64,000 nt of DNA from Pseudoalteromonas phenolica (GCF_001444405.1 NZ_CP013187.1:3781521-3845520), one strand, 5' to 3'. Counted from the first letter of the stretch, positions 1 through 8,139 are shown. A program made the numbers and translations. The notes: generated by a model from the letters alone, not told the origin.

Positions 1-933
1 AACAACACACCATTGACGACTGAACATCAATTTCGAATTGGCAGCACATCAAAGGCTATGACAGCAACACTATTGGCACAATTGATTGATAAGCATAACT
101 TCAATTTAGATACCCCGATCCAAGACTATTTAGGATTCAACCCAAACCCACTATGGCCGGCAATGACACCTAGGCAGCTTGCCTCACACAGCGCTGGTTT
201 ACCGCATTACAAACGCAATACTGACTTGATGGGACTGTATTATGCGATGGCCCTAACCAGTCACTTTGAAACACCGCTAGAGGCGCTAAAAGGCTTTGAC
301 GACAGTGAATTACTCTACGCTCCAGGTGAACAGTTTTATTACTCAAGTTACGGCACCGTGTTGCTGAGCGCAGTGCTTGCTGCCGTATCAGGGCAAGACT
401 TTATCGACGCTATGCGAGATCGTATCTGGCAACCCCTTGATATGACCCAGACAGGGTTAGAAGCTGAGGCCGAACACCTTGTTGATTTTTATTTTAATAA
501 CAAAGGGCAGCAAAAAAGCTATATACCATGGCGCAATGTCGATTTGAGTCATCGTTTAGCGGGTGGAGGATTTATCAGTACGCCTAGCGATCTGGTCAAA
601 CTCGGCAGTGGCTACCTAGATAGGCATTTTTTAAGTCAAACGACTGTCGATACTATGTGGACACCGCAACAACTCAACAATGGTGAAATAAACCCACAAA
701 ACTATGCGCTGGGTTGGCGAGATGCAAAAAACTTACTACTCGATAAATATACGGTTTATCACCATGGCGGGGTATCAAGAGGGTCGCAGTCTATGCTTAT
801 TGTCATCCCTGAGTTATCTCTGAGCATAGCCGCTAATATAAACGTCAATACTGAAGTTTTTTGGGACTTTGGTGAAGTTGTAACTGCACTTGCAGAAGAA
901 ATCATCTTACAGGGCATAACACCTGCCCTGTAA
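1..933 (+). CDS. Serine beta-lactamase-like hydrolase, 5' end outside the window
   Basis: This is the C-terminal part of a class C beta-lactamase/esterase-like penicillin-binding-fold protein. The reading frame is open from base 1, so the true start lies upstream. An S-x-x-K motif (STSK, about bases 43-54) gives the nucleophile and general base. A Tyr in YSSYG matches the usual Y-x-N/Y-x-x position, and HHGG near the C-terminus matches the H/K-x-G element of the family. Members hydrolyse esters, amides or D-amino-acid peptides, and the substrate cannot be read from sequence. Any signal peptide would be upstream. It is convergent with the next gene and shows no clear link to the biosynthetic region. 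Confidence 0.85.
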   Translation, partial: NNTPLTTEHQFRIGSTSKAMTATLLAQLIDKHNFNLDTPIQDYLGFNPNPLWPAMTPRQLASHSAGLPHYKRNTDLMGLYYAMALTSHFETPLEALKGFDDSELLYAPGEQFYYSSYGTVLLSAVLAAVSGQDFIDAMRDRIWQPLDMTQTGLEAEAEHLVDFYFNNKGQQKSYIPWRNVDLSHRLAGGGFISTPSDLVKLGSGYLDRHFLSQTTVDTMWTPQQLNNGEINPQNYALGWRDAKNLLLDKYTVYHHGGVSRGSQSMLIVIPELSLSIAANINVNTEVFWDFGEVVTALAEEIILQGITPAL

Positions 934-960
934 AAGATAAAAAACTAAATTAATACCGCA

Positions 961-1476
961 CTATTTAAACTTCACCAGCTTGTCACTTCGCTGATAGCTG
1001 CGAGACTCAGGCGTAGTCCATTCGCCATTTTTTAAATATTGGGTCGAGACTATAAACACTCCATCAACGAACTGGCTGGTGGATTTCACTTTGGTGATGC
1101 CATCTTTGTTTCCTGTTACGTCTTCATAGGCCACAAAGGCACCATTGGGTAATACCTCCATGGTGCCTTGAGTATAAAAGCCTGCGGTTGTGAAATAGTA
1201 AAACACTAAGCTTTGTTTTGTTTTATCCCAAAATATTAATGACTCACCACCATACATACCCTCATTAATTGAATGCAGGGTGCGAATAGCCGTGCCATTT
1301 AGCGCGCGCTCCCACTTACTGACATCTTGCATGGCAGGTTGACCTTTTGGCACGGCAAAGTCTGCCTGCCAAGTGCCAAGGTAAAGTTCAAATACCTGCA
1401 ATTCTTTTGCCAGTGAGCCTGCAAATGTGGGTATGCTGAGTAACAGAGAGATAATTAATATAAATGCTTTTTTCAT
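961..1476 (-). CDS. Secreted hypothetical protein, DUF1579-like
   Basis: A 171-residue protein with a typical Sec signal peptide (Lys-Lys, then a hydrophobic run ending near TFAG), so probably periplasmic. The body has a GTWQADF element and alternating beta-strand-like segments (WERALNGTAI, SLIFWDK, LVFYYFTTAGFY, GAFVAYEDVTG). These resemble small lipocalin-like proteins of the DUF1579 type, but this is a resemblance from memory only. No catalytic motif is evident. The Shine-Dalgarno sequence is weak. The upstream region carries two copies of a palindromic repeat that could belong to its promoter. Confidence 0.65.
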   Translation of the reverse strand: MKKAFILIISLLLSIPTFAGSLAKELQVFELYLGTWQADFAVPKGQPAMQDVSKWERALNGTAIRTLHSINEGMYGGESLIFWDKTKQSLVFYYFTTAGFYTQGTMEVLPNGAFVAYEDVTGNKDGITKVKSTSQFVDGVFIVSTQYLKNGEWTTPESRSYQRSDKLVKFK

Positions 1477-1589
1477 GTTGTTATGTCTTTTTTAAGCAGT
1501 TTGAAATAGTAATGTTAGTCAGCATTTGATGAATAGACAATAAGCAAGAGATGGAAGCTGTTCGGTTAAGGTGGAGATAAAGACAGACA

Positions 1590-1619
1590 CGACATAAAGT
1601 CGGTGCTACCGAGGTTTAG
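1590..1619. repeat. Palindromic 30-bp repeat, copy 1
   Basis: The 30-bp unit reads as two overlapping inverted repeats: CGACATAAAGTCG followed by CGGTGCTACCG, ending in AGGTTTAG. A closely matching copy begins 79 bp downstream. The symmetry suggests a protein-binding site or a dispersed REP-like element. Which of these applies is not known. Confidence 0.6.
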
Positions 1620-1668
1620 AATAACTCAAAAAGCTAGACTAAGACTAAGTGAGAAAGTTGAATAAGCC

Positions 1669-1698
1669 CGACTTAAAGTCGGTAATACCGAGGTTTAG
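1669..1698. repeat. Palindromic 30-bp repeat, copy 2
   Basis: This is the better-conserved copy. CGACTTAAAGTCG is a perfect odd-centred palindrome and CGGTAATACCG is a second one sharing the central CG, followed by AGGTTTAG. It differs from copy 1 at four positions, three of them inside the palindromes, and symmetry is largely kept. Confidence 0.6.
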
Positions 1699-1736
1699 GG
1701 TGAGTTCAAACAGTTTGAAACATGGCTGTTAAGCAT

Positions 1737-1765
1737 AAAAAAGCACTGTAAAAACAGTGCTTTTT
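1737..1765 (-). terminator. Rho-independent terminator after the lanC-lanB operon
   Basis: The stem GCACTGT/ACAGTGC with a four-base loop is extended by an A-run on one side and a T-run on the other, so it could act in both directions. It lies 24 bp past the lanB-like stop codon and would end that leftward operon. Confidence 0.85.
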
Positions 1766-1788
1766 AAATATTGAATTGCGATAGCCTG

Positions 1789-4700
1789 TTAGTGGCTTTG
1801 GCCTTTGTCTGCCGAAAAATATTTACGGCGCATCAAGTCATGGATCACCAACTCTTGCTCACGACCATAGGCTTTAAACATACGGTTGTTATGCATGTGT
1901 AGCAAAGAACTGAGCAGTGAGTCTCGACTACAGTTGAGCTTGTCTTCTTCTAGCATCTCATTGAGCTGCGCAACCACAGGTTGTGCTTGCTGTTGCCATA
2001 AGTTAAGCAGTTGGGCAATCGCATTTTGGGCCTCGTCATCAGGTAACTGAGTTAAATCTGCTAGTTTAACAAAGTCATCTTCTAACTGAGTTTGGTAGTC
2101 GCGGTAACGATTACCTAGCTGCTTGCGCAAATGACTGGTTTCGTTAAATTCATTACCAAAACCGGCTCTCAAACCACTGATTAAGTTAAATTTTCCCTCA
2201 TCATTGTAATTAAACAAATTAAGCAACTTATCGGTGCACTGCAGTGCCACACGCCAGCGAATATCTTCACCATACTCGTCAATTAAGCCACAAGTACGGG
2301 CAATTAATTCACTGTCTAGCATGAATAATGACTCAATCAGTGCCATAGACTCAGGACCACCGTAGCGCTCTACTTCACGCTCATAAGTCATTAGCTCGAC
2401 CTTGTGTAGCTCGCCCGACTCAACCATAGGATCGAGTAACTGATTCAACTTAGGTAACAACTGACCACATAACTTGCTTGGCTCGCCATAGAAACGCAGA
2501 CGCAAATGCCAGTCGGGATCGCCATAGCGAATAAAGAACCATTTTTCAAAATCACCTTGCTGCTCGGCAATAAATGGCAATAACTTTTCAGTTAATAGCT
2601 GCTCGACGATTGAATTACCAGAGTAAATCTTCAAGCTTAACCATTCTGAGCCAGCACTAAAGCGACGTTTAATCGGCTTGGCTGTGATATTTGCAAGTGG
2701 ATCGTCAGAGAAATGATGGTGTATTGGCGCATTACCATTGAATAATGGGATCACCATTTCGTTGTTGTAGTGCTGACCTTGAGTGTCGACAACACGCGAA
2801 GCATATTGCGCTGTTAGCACTTCTTTTAACTCAACGCGAGGTTGCCCCTTGGTTTCTGATAGTAATACCGCCAGCATGTCTGGATGACGCAGATCTAGCT
2901 GAAGTACGTTATCGGCCATGGCATAACACACTTGTGGATCAAGCTGATACTTGGCCAATAATGCCTCTAGCTTTTCAGATGAGAATTTGCCGTTTTTACT
3001 GATGGCTTCGAGCTCTTTACGTTCAATACGCCACGTTTTTTCATTTAAGATCAGGTTATCAAGCATCACTCTTGGCACAAAAGCGTCATTGGCGGTGCTA
3101 CTTGGCATACCGAAATTCGGTGCGCGACCTTCTAGGTGTTGCAGCATGCATAAGAACTTATAAGCACTAAGACTGCGCGCTGAGTAGTTATGTGCACATG
3201 ATAAACGAGGGATGATCTGCTTATTTAAACGCTTGCTCCACAGTTTAACTTTTTGCCCTTCAACCCAAACAAATAAGTCACTGAGTGGAATTTGATATTC
3301 ACTGTCTAAGCTACTGTCGGCCATAAAGACGATTTCGTACTCGCGTAGGTGTGGGCGTGCAATCACGTTGCCAGGACGACCTTCTGGCATATGCGCAATT
3401 TCGGCAAAAATCACATTGTCTGAGTGCGCTTGCTCTTTTTGCAATTCATCAATCACAGACTGCTTTAGGCCATCATCTAAGTGACAAAAGCGACCCAACA
3501 AGTTAGCTGATGATGGGCCAGCACAGCCGCCCAGCTTGAATACAGGGTTTGCCCTGTCGTCTTGATAAGCACTGAGCATCACAGAAAAAGAGGCTGGGAA
3601 GTTTTTGCTAACAGGTTCTTTGCTGTTTACTTTGCTTCTTAGCTCTTTGCTTTTTAAGACTATGCTGTCTTTGCTGCGATTCGCCGGTAAGCTCAGGGCT
3701 TCTTCAATGATTTGGTTGAGCAAAGTCGGTCTTGGCGCTTCACCCGCGCCTTGATTACCCTTAACTAGGTTTAAACCTGCCACCAGCGGGGCTTCGTATC
3801 CAGTTTCATTTGAAACGCCAATACCTGACTCGTCATCTAAGATCACATCAAGCGGTACAAACTGACCTTCAAAACGAGCATTAAACTTAGTGATAAAGTT
3901 ACTCAATGGGTTAGATTTATCGGTATCACCTAATTCAGCCAATAATTCGAGTTGCTTTTGCACCCGTTGCACTTCTTGAGCGCTTAATTGACACTGTTCA
4001 AAGGCGCGATAAACGTCGGTTTGAAAAAGCTTATTTTCTTGCGCTTTAACTGGCATGTTCTGAAAGTGTTCAAGCAATTGCTTGTAAGGTTTAATTTCAC
4101 CACTTTTCTCATTATCAAGCTTTTCAATCATGGCCAGAGCCGTTGCAAGTTGATCTGCGGTTGCCTGCTCTTCCATATCTTGTAATGACTTTAAAAGAGC
4201 GTAATCAGGTGAGTCGCCCGTCAGCGGCAGAGGAATGTCGGCCTGGAGTATTTTTTCATCAATCAGATCTTGAATGTATGCTTCAACGTCTTCTTTATCG
4301 GCTTCTGCATACTGTGCGCAAAAAGCATCGACTAGACCATTAAAATTCAAGCCACCTTTTGCAAGCTTAAGTACACACTGAAAATATTCATCACTGTCTA
4401 CCGCACTTAAACGATATTGCATGCTGTCTTCCGAAAGATAGTTCTCGATATAACGACATTGCTCAGCAACGAAATAATGAGAGGGGTTCGGGCGGTACAT
4501 CAAATTGTCGGCACGTTGTGCCTCTTTCACAAAGTGCTCTTTTAATGCCGACAGATAAAACATATCAAGTCGTGTTTTACGACTATCTTGAGTGTGTGAG
4601 GCACTCACAAACTCGGTGGTATCGCTCACTTCACCTTTGTGGATCCCTGAGAATAAACCAAAAGGCGTCGGCCTTGCGCACATACGTAACATGTACTTAA

Positions 4701-4968
4701 GTAGCGCTTGCGCAACCTTTTTACCTTGTTTTGATTCTGGTTTTACACGCCACTGCTCAATACGCTCTAATAGAGAAGGGCTAGCAAGATAAATGGCTTC
4801 TTCAACCCCCTCAATTGCTAACCACTTTTCTAAAATGGCATTGGTATCGGCTGACTCTGAGCTAAATTCTGTTAAGTGCTCTAGTGATAAACGCGGCGTA
4901 CGCATAACAAAAAATGGCGCATGCTTAATCGGTTGATTAACTTGTTTTTGATTATTGTTGTTTGACAT
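1789..4968 (-). CDS. Class I lanthipeptide dehydratase (LanB type)
   Basis: A full-length dehydratase of about 1059 residues. The N-terminal glutamylation domain carries the family signature RPTPFGLFSG (about residues 99-108). The C-terminal elimination (SpaB_C/thiopeptide-type) domain begins near EWLSLKIYSG and includes FIRYGDPDWHLRLRF. In this family glutamyl-tRNA is used to activate Ser/Thr of a leader-bearing precursor, and glutamate is then eliminated to give Dha/Dhb. The open frame can begin at GTG (4974), but AAGGAG at 4979-4974 leaves proper spacing only for the ATG at 4968. That Shine-Dalgarno overlaps the lanC-like stop, so translation is probably coupled. The likely substrates are the precursors at 6383-7519 and perhaps 23858-24013. 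Both LanB domains are on one polypeptide, unlike split thiopeptide enzymes. Confidence 0.93.
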   Translation of the reverse strand: MSNNNNQKQVNQPIKHAPFFVMRTPRLSLEHLTEFSSESADTNAILEKWLAIEGVEEAIYLASPSLLERIEQWRVKPESKQGKKVAQALLKYMLRMCARPTPFGLFSGIHKGEVSDTTEFVSASHTQDSRKTRLDMFYLSALKEHFVKEAQRADNLMYRPNPSHYFVAEQCRYIENYLSEDSMQYRLSAVDSDEYFQCVLKLAKGGLNFNGLVDAFCAQYAEADKEDVEAYIQDLIDEKILQADIPLPLTGDSPDYALLKSLQDMEEQATADQLATALAMIEKLDNEKSGEIKPYKQLLEHFQNMPVKAQENKLFQTDVYRAFEQCQLSAQEVQRVQKQLELLAELGDTDKSNPLSNFITKFNARFEGQFVPLDVILDDESGIGVSNETGYEAPLVAGLNLVKGNQGAGEAPRPTLLNQIIEEALSLPANRSKDSIVLKSKELRSKVNSKEPVSKNFPASFSVMLSAYQDDRANPVFKLGGCAGPSSANLLGRFCHLDDGLKQSVIDELQKEQAHSDNVIFAEIAHMPEGRPGNVIARPHLREYEIVFMADSSLDSEYQIPLSDLFVWVEGQKVKLWSKRLNKQIIPRLSCAHNYSARSLSAYKFLCMLQHLEGRAPNFGMPSSTANDAFVPRVMLDNLILNEKTWRIERKELEAISKNGKFSSEKLEALLAKYQLDPQVCYAMADNVLQLDLRHPDMLAVLLSETKGQPRVELKEVLTAQYASRVVDTQGQHYNNEMVIPLFNGNAPIHHHFSDDPLANITAKPIKRRFSAGSEWLSLKIYSGNSIVEQLLTEKLLPFIAEQQGDFEKWFFIRYGDPDWHLRLRFYGEPSKLCGQLLPKLNQLLDPMVESGELHKVELMTYEREVERYGGPESMALIESLFMLDSELIARTCGLIDEYGEDIRWRVALQCTDKLLNLFNYNDEGKFNLISGLRAGFGNEFNETSHLRKQLGNRYRDYQTQLEDDFVKLADLTQLPDDEAQNAIAQLLNLWQQQAQPVVAQLNEMLEEDKLNCSRDSLLSSLLHMHNNRMFKAYGREQELVIHDLMRRKYFSADKGQSH

Positions 4969-4977
4969 CATCACTCC

Positions 4978-6186
4978 TTATGCCATCAATAAGCATTCAG
5001 CCCAATCTAGGTCATCGTTTAAAACTGAGATAAAGCCAACGCCAACCCCTGCATAACCCATTAAGAAACCAAAATTCTCATAGTGCTGAGTGGTTTCACC
5101 ATTGTATGCATAAAATGCTTCAAGGCCTTTTTCTTGATATTGCTCAAGACTGTAGTTAAGCCAGTATTTTGCGGCTTGCTCAAGCTCAGGGTGGGGCATA
5201 AGTTGATTTAAGATTTGATAAATACTGACAAGGCCAACAAAACCATGACATAAGCCAGCATCATTAATAAAGCCACTTTCGGCATCACGTTTTGCCGCTT
5301 TTAACGCCATTCGGCGCGCTTCATCAACATAACTTGGTCTATCTAGTGCGTGACCTGCACGAGCAAGGGTTAATGCGATTGTTAAATCGCCATAACACCA
5401 ACCAAGTCTCGATTTGTGCTCACCGCCAGAACATGAACCATAGCAGTGTTCTTCTTGATTTGGGTTTTGCTGGGTAAGTAACCAGTCACAAGACTGCGTG
5501 ACCAACTGAGCGGTCTTATCTTTAATGGCATCTATGCTCAGTGCAGGGATAAGCGCAGCGATAATCCCCGGCACACCATGGGCTAAACCCAGATTGTACT
5601 CAGGCTTTTTACGATCTTCTTTTTCGAAGCGATAAACCGAATACTCAGGCTGAGACCAGCTTATTAATTTATCATCAACTTGTTGTGCCACACTGGCAAA
5701 GTTATCGACTATTACACCGTATAATGCAGCCTGATCTGATTGCTTGCTACGCCTAGCGGTATAAGGGGCGTAACCCGCAAGCCCAAGTACGGACTCTATC
5801 TCACCCGGCCACGGTTGAAAGTTCAATGCATCATAAAAGATTTGATCCATATCGCTGAGTAAGTCTGGATCATAATCTTCCATGTCGGCTTGGTTTAAAT
5901 ACTCTAATACCCAAGCTTGCCCAGCAAGGCCATTGCTGAGCTCAAACCCTTGTTGCTCTAACTCTTCTTGTAACTTTTCTAATTTTTCTGAGAATAACGT
6001 TTCATCGACAAAGCTCGGATCAATACGATAGGCATTATATAAAAATAATAAATGACCAGCTAAGCCACTTAACAAACCATTGGTTTCAACATTATGAAGA
6101 TCTTGGCTCACTTTGTCGGCCAAGCTTTTGATTATTTCGCGCACCTGATCTGCTTGCTCTACAGACGCAATAGCATGTGTTGGCAT
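4978..6186 (-). CDS. Lanthionine synthetase C-like cyclase (LanC type)
   Basis: A 402-residue LanC-family protein. Conserved elements are GLAHGVPG (His203), WCYGD (Cys264) and GLCHGF (Cys313-His314). The last three residues are the canonical zinc ligands that activate precursor Cys thiols for addition to Dha/Dhb. Repeated GLAG/GLSG-type segments fit the alpha/alpha toroid. An extra Cys pair precedes the zinc Cys (CYGSC, about 248-252). The start is supported by AAGGA seven bases upstream. It is the first gene of a two-gene leftward operon with lanB and is divergent from the precursor genes, a sensible arrangement for joint control. Confidence 0.94.
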   Translation of the reverse strand: MPTHAIASVEQADQVREIIKSLADKVSQDLHNVETNGLLSGLAGHLLFLYNAYRIDPSFVDETLFSEKLEKLQEELEQQGFELSNGLAGQAWVLEYLNQADMEDYDPDLLSDMDQIFYDALNFQPWPGEIESVLGLAGYAPYTARRSKQSDQAALYGVIVDNFASVAQQVDDKLISWSQPEYSVYRFEKEDRKKPEYNLGLAHGVPGIIAALIPALSIDAIKDKTAQLVTQSCDWLLTQQNPNQEEHCYGSCSGGEHKSRLGWCYGDLTIALTLARAGHALDRPSYVDEARRMALKAAKRDAESGFINDAGLCHGFVGLVSIYQILNQLMPHPELEQAAKYWLNYSLEQYQEKGLEAFYAYNGETTQHYENFGFLMGYAGVGVGFISVLNDDLDWAECLLMA

Positions 6187-6382
6187 ATCTATCCTTAGGT
6201 GAAGACACCGTTCTAATTATTATTCCTGCAACAACTTATCGATACCTTACTGAAGCGTCACCAAAACCTCAACACATTTAAATTTGTTAACTCAGAGTTA
6301 AAAACTTGAAAGTTACATTTAATTGAATTATGTTAATAATGCTCTCTAAGTTAGAGGGTTTATTTCAAACAAGGATATGATT
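6187..6382. promoter_or_regulatory. Divergent control region between lanC and the first precursor
   Basis: An AT-rich 196-bp region from which lanC-lanB are read leftward and the precursors rightward. A weak rightward promoter candidate is TTGAAA (6306-6311), a 17-bp spacer, then TATGTT (6329-6334). The end of the region (a TTAGAGGG...TTTATTT stretch, then CAAGGATATG) resembles the sequence before the other precursor copies. Promoter positions are tentative. Confidence 0.4.
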
Positions 6383-6559
6383 ATGAAATTAAAATTAAAT
6401 AAAAAGAAAATGAAATCTCTTTCTAACGACAACAAAGCAATTCCTGCGGCGATGACGCCACAAGTGGCTGGTGGTGTTGTTGGCGTAAGTGCTGGCTTAA
6501 CATGCTATAAAGATTATTGTGATGTGACCAGCTATGCTGTTGCTTGCAAAGAAGTGTAG
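6383..6559 (+). CDS. Lanthipeptide precursor 1
   Basis: A 58-residue precursor. The leader (residues 1-31) is Lys-rich at its start (MKLKLNKKKMK) and ends TPQVAGG, a double-glycine-type cut site. The core is 27 residues, beginning VVGVSAGLTC and ending AVACKEV, with Ser5, Thr9, Thr18 and Ser19 and three Cys, enough for up to three thioether rings. AAGGAT at 6371-6376 is too close to the ATG at 6377, so the ATG at 6383 is the likely start. A terminator follows 21 bp after the stop, so this gene may be transcribed alone. Its leader is almost identical to those of the next two genes, while the core is unrelated, as expected for one enzyme set acting on several substrates. Confidence 0.92.
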   Translation: MKLKLNKKKMKSLSNDNKAIPAAMTPQVAGGVVGVSAGLTCYKDYCDVTSYAVACKEV

Positions 6560-6577
6560 TAAAGTCATACTCAACTA

Positions 6578-6605
6578 AAACGCCTCAAATGAGGCGTATT
6601 TTGGT
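6578..6605 (+). terminator. Terminator after precursor 1
   Basis: The stem ACGCCTCA/TGAGGCGT (6581-6598) with a two-base loop is followed by ATTTTGG. The same GCCTC/GAGGC stem recurs after precursor 3, suggesting duplication of the whole gene unit. Confidence 0.75.
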
Positions 6606-7059
6606 TTATCAATTTTTGATATTGATTGTGGCCGCCTTACACTAATCCCATTCTGTACATGTGGAATTGGCTATATTCATCCACACGCACACTAATGAAA
6701 AAATTCACATTTTATATAAAATTCAATTGGTTGCAAAAACAAAAAGAACAGGGATCATGTTTTTCTTAAAAATATCGCCCTTTATTCACCTTCAGATTTT
6801 TCATAATGAAAACTTTAAGACTATAAAAATACACTCCTCTGCCTTACCCTAATTCATATACTTGTAACTTTTTTCATAATAAACATATATTCAAACATTC
6901 TATTAATTACATTTTCCGCAATAAAGTAAATAACAAAAAGAATACCAACAGCAATTTGATTTTGTTAAATTAAGTTTAATAGCTTGATAATTTATTTAAG
7001 ATGAATTAATTTGAATTTGCATCTTTTTTAGGCGCTAATTTTTTAACAAGGATATGAAA
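6606..7059. other. AT-rich spacer before precursor 2
   Basis: About 450 bp with no convincing gene. One 63-codon frame (6661-6852) lacks a Shine-Dalgarno and has no recognisable features. The last 40 bp (AGGCG...TTTTTTAACAAGGATATGAAA) match the 5' regions of the other precursors and should contain the leader RNA of precursor 2. The promoter was not resolved. Confidence 0.4.
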
Positions 7060-7266
7060 ATGAAATTAAAATTGAATAAAAAGAAAATGAAGTCATTATC
7101 TAGCGATAATAAAGCTATTCCAGCTGAAATGACGCCACAAGTTGCTGGTGGTCAAGATGTAAATAGCAGCTTTGTAACATACCGTTGTGGCGGTGGTGGT
7201 GGTCGTTTGACAATGGACTATGCAAACACTTGTGGCATAGGTTACACCTGCCCAGATGTATATTAA
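7060..7266 (+). CDS. Lanthipeptide precursor 2 (Gly5 type)
   Basis: A 68-residue precursor. The leader differs from precursor 1 by only a few residues and ends TPQVAGG. The 37-residue core starts QDVNSSFVTYRC, continues with five glycines, and ends ANTCGIGYTCPDVY. It has three Cys and several Ser/Thr, so thioether rings are possible at both ends. AAGGAT seven bases upstream selects the ATG at 7060 over that at 7054. The first block (NSS-aromatic-x-TYRC) and last block (ANTCG..YTC.D.Y) are shared with precursor 3, while the middle loop differs completely. The stop is 28 bp from precursor 3, so the two are probably co-transcribed. Confidence 0.92.
   Translation: MKLKLNKKKMKSLSSDNKAIPAEMTPQVAGGQDVNSSFVTYRCGGGGGRLTMDYANTCGIGYTCPDVY
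7188..7202. repeat. 15-bp segment present in opposite orientation in precursor 3
   Basis: TGGCGGTGGTGGTGG lies just after the conserved TYRC of the precursor 2 core and encodes part of the Gly5 run. Its exact reverse complement occupies the same place in precursor 3. Confidence 0.85.
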
Positions 7267-7294
7267 TTCATAAAATATCAATAAGGACATAACA

Positions 7295-7519
7295 ATGAAA
7301 TTAAAGTTAAATAAAAAGAAAATGAAGACGTTATCTGCTGATAGCAGCAATATTCCTGCAGAAATGACTCCACAGGTTGCAGGTGGTACACAAATCAACA
7401 GTAGTTATGCTACTTACCGCTGTCCACCACCACCGCCAATCGATGGGCCAAGTGCTGATGGTGTTACACACTGTGTAGCGAACACATGTGGCGCCTATAC
7501 GTGTGGTGACATTTATTAA
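7295..7519 (+). CDS. Lanthipeptide precursor 3 (Pro5 type)
   Basis: A 74-residue precursor with the same kind of leader (MKLKLNKKKMK...TPQVAGG, 31 residues). The 43-residue core starts TQINSSYATYRC, continues with five prolines and a variable loop, and ends ANTCGAYTCGDIY. Four Cys are present, one more than in precursor 2 (in VTHCV of the loop). AAGGA eight bases before the ATG supports the start. Shared end blocks with precursor 2 indicate a recent duplication, with a replaced or inverted middle. Final processing by the C39 peptidase-transporter at 31492-33621 is expected from the VAGG site. Confidence 0.92.
   Translation: MKLKLNKKKMKTLSADSSNIPAEMTPQVAGGTQINSSYATYRCPPPPPIDGPSADGVTHCVANTCGAYTCGDIY
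7424..7438. repeat. Reverse complement of the precursor 2 Gly5 segment
   Basis: CCACCACCACCGCCA is the exact reverse complement of bases 7188-7202 and encodes most of the Pro5 run of precursor 3. Confidence 0.85.
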
Positions 7520-7542
7520 TCAAGGCTTAGATTAATAAATGT

Positions 7543-7567
7543 AAACGCCTCTTTTGAGGCGTTTTTT
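7543..7567 (+). terminator. Terminator after precursor 3
   Basis: The stem AAACGCCTC/GAGGCGTTT with a four-base T loop is followed by further T residues. It lies 23 bp after the precursor 3 stop and ends the precursor 2-3 transcript. Confidence 0.85.
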
Positions 7568-7777
7568 AATTGAGTGTTTGAAAGTCCACCTAAAAAAATA
7601 ATACAAGAAGCTTCTGCGCATACAGGATTGAGAAAGAAACTGTTTTTAATTTTCATATTAGCAACAAGGTGTTAACTAAAAATATAGATAATGAATTATG
7701 CATAAGAACAAAGACTTCCTGAGAACAATACAATAAATGTAACAAATCAAGGCTCTACCTAAGCTTGAAAAGCAAAA

Positions 7778-7944
7778 TAAATTAACTTAACCTACTTTAA
7801 CCCTTAGTTTAGGTGTTTGTTTAATTCAAGGATATAAATAAGATATTAAACAAATTGAAATAATTAACTCAACCTAGAATAGCCTTAGTTTAGGCTTTTG
7901 TTTAACACAAGGATATGAAAAATGAAATTAAACAAAAATGAAAC
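7778..7944 (+). repeat. Tandem 83-bp copies of the precursor 5' region
   Basis: Two adjacent imperfect copies (about 7778-7860 and 7861-7944) share TTAACT.AACCTA, CCTTAGTTTAGG, TTTGTTTAA and CAAGGATAT. They resemble the region before the intact precursors, including the Shine-Dalgarno. In copy 1 the start codon is lost (GGATATAAATAAG). In copy 2 it survives and opens the relic described next. These look like left-over precursor promoters/leaders. Confidence 0.7.
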
Positions 7945-8132
7945 ACTGTCTCGATACAATTTTAGTTTTTACTTTGTAATTAAAGAGCAAAATTAACAGC
8001 CTAATATTTAAGCTTACTTAATTTACAAATTTTATTGCCTAAGTTCAGCGTATTGGGAATGTAAACACTAGCTTTGCAGCTACTCCCCCCTCTGAGCAAC
8101 CGCATTATCAATTCAAAACTATTGTATATTAG
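7922..8132 (+). pseudogene. Decayed fourth member of the precursor family
   Basis: An ATG at 7922 with AAGGAT upstream opens MKLNKNETLS, a recognisable but altered leader start, and stops at 7996. Further on, bases 8040-8072 align without gaps to the leader-core junction of precursor 2. PQVAGGQDVNSSF there corresponds to a frame reading stop-VQRIGNVNTSF here, with the Gln codon turned into TAA. That frame runs to TAG at 8130-8132. Leader and core remnants are in different frames, so no functional peptide is expected. The tail overlaps the upstream extension of the regulator frame, which supports the later regulator start at 8140. Confidence 0.7.
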
Positions 8133-8139
8133 AGAAGTT

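Larger units (their letters stand above)
1477..1736. other. Intergenic region with a duplicated palindromic motif
   Basis: This stretch lies upstream of the leftward secreted-protein gene and downstream of the lanB-like gene. Apart from the two repeat copies listed separately no gene is visible. It probably carries the promoter of the 961-1476 gene, but no clear -35/-10 pair was identified. Confidence 0.4.

Noticed and set aside
6661..6852. Rightward 63-codon frame between precursors 1 and 2
   Set aside because: No ribosome-binding site, no leader-like Lys-rich start or GG site, and the composition is that of AT-rich spacer.
7096..7398. Leftward 100-codon frame across precursors 2 and 3
   Set aside because: It is antisense to two well-supported precursors. 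Its repeated halves only reflect the duplicated leader sequence.
8074..8139. Upstream extension of the first CadC-like regulator
   Set aside because: These codons coincide with the precursor core remnant, and the ATG at 8140 has its own ribosome-binding site and a normal winged-helix start.
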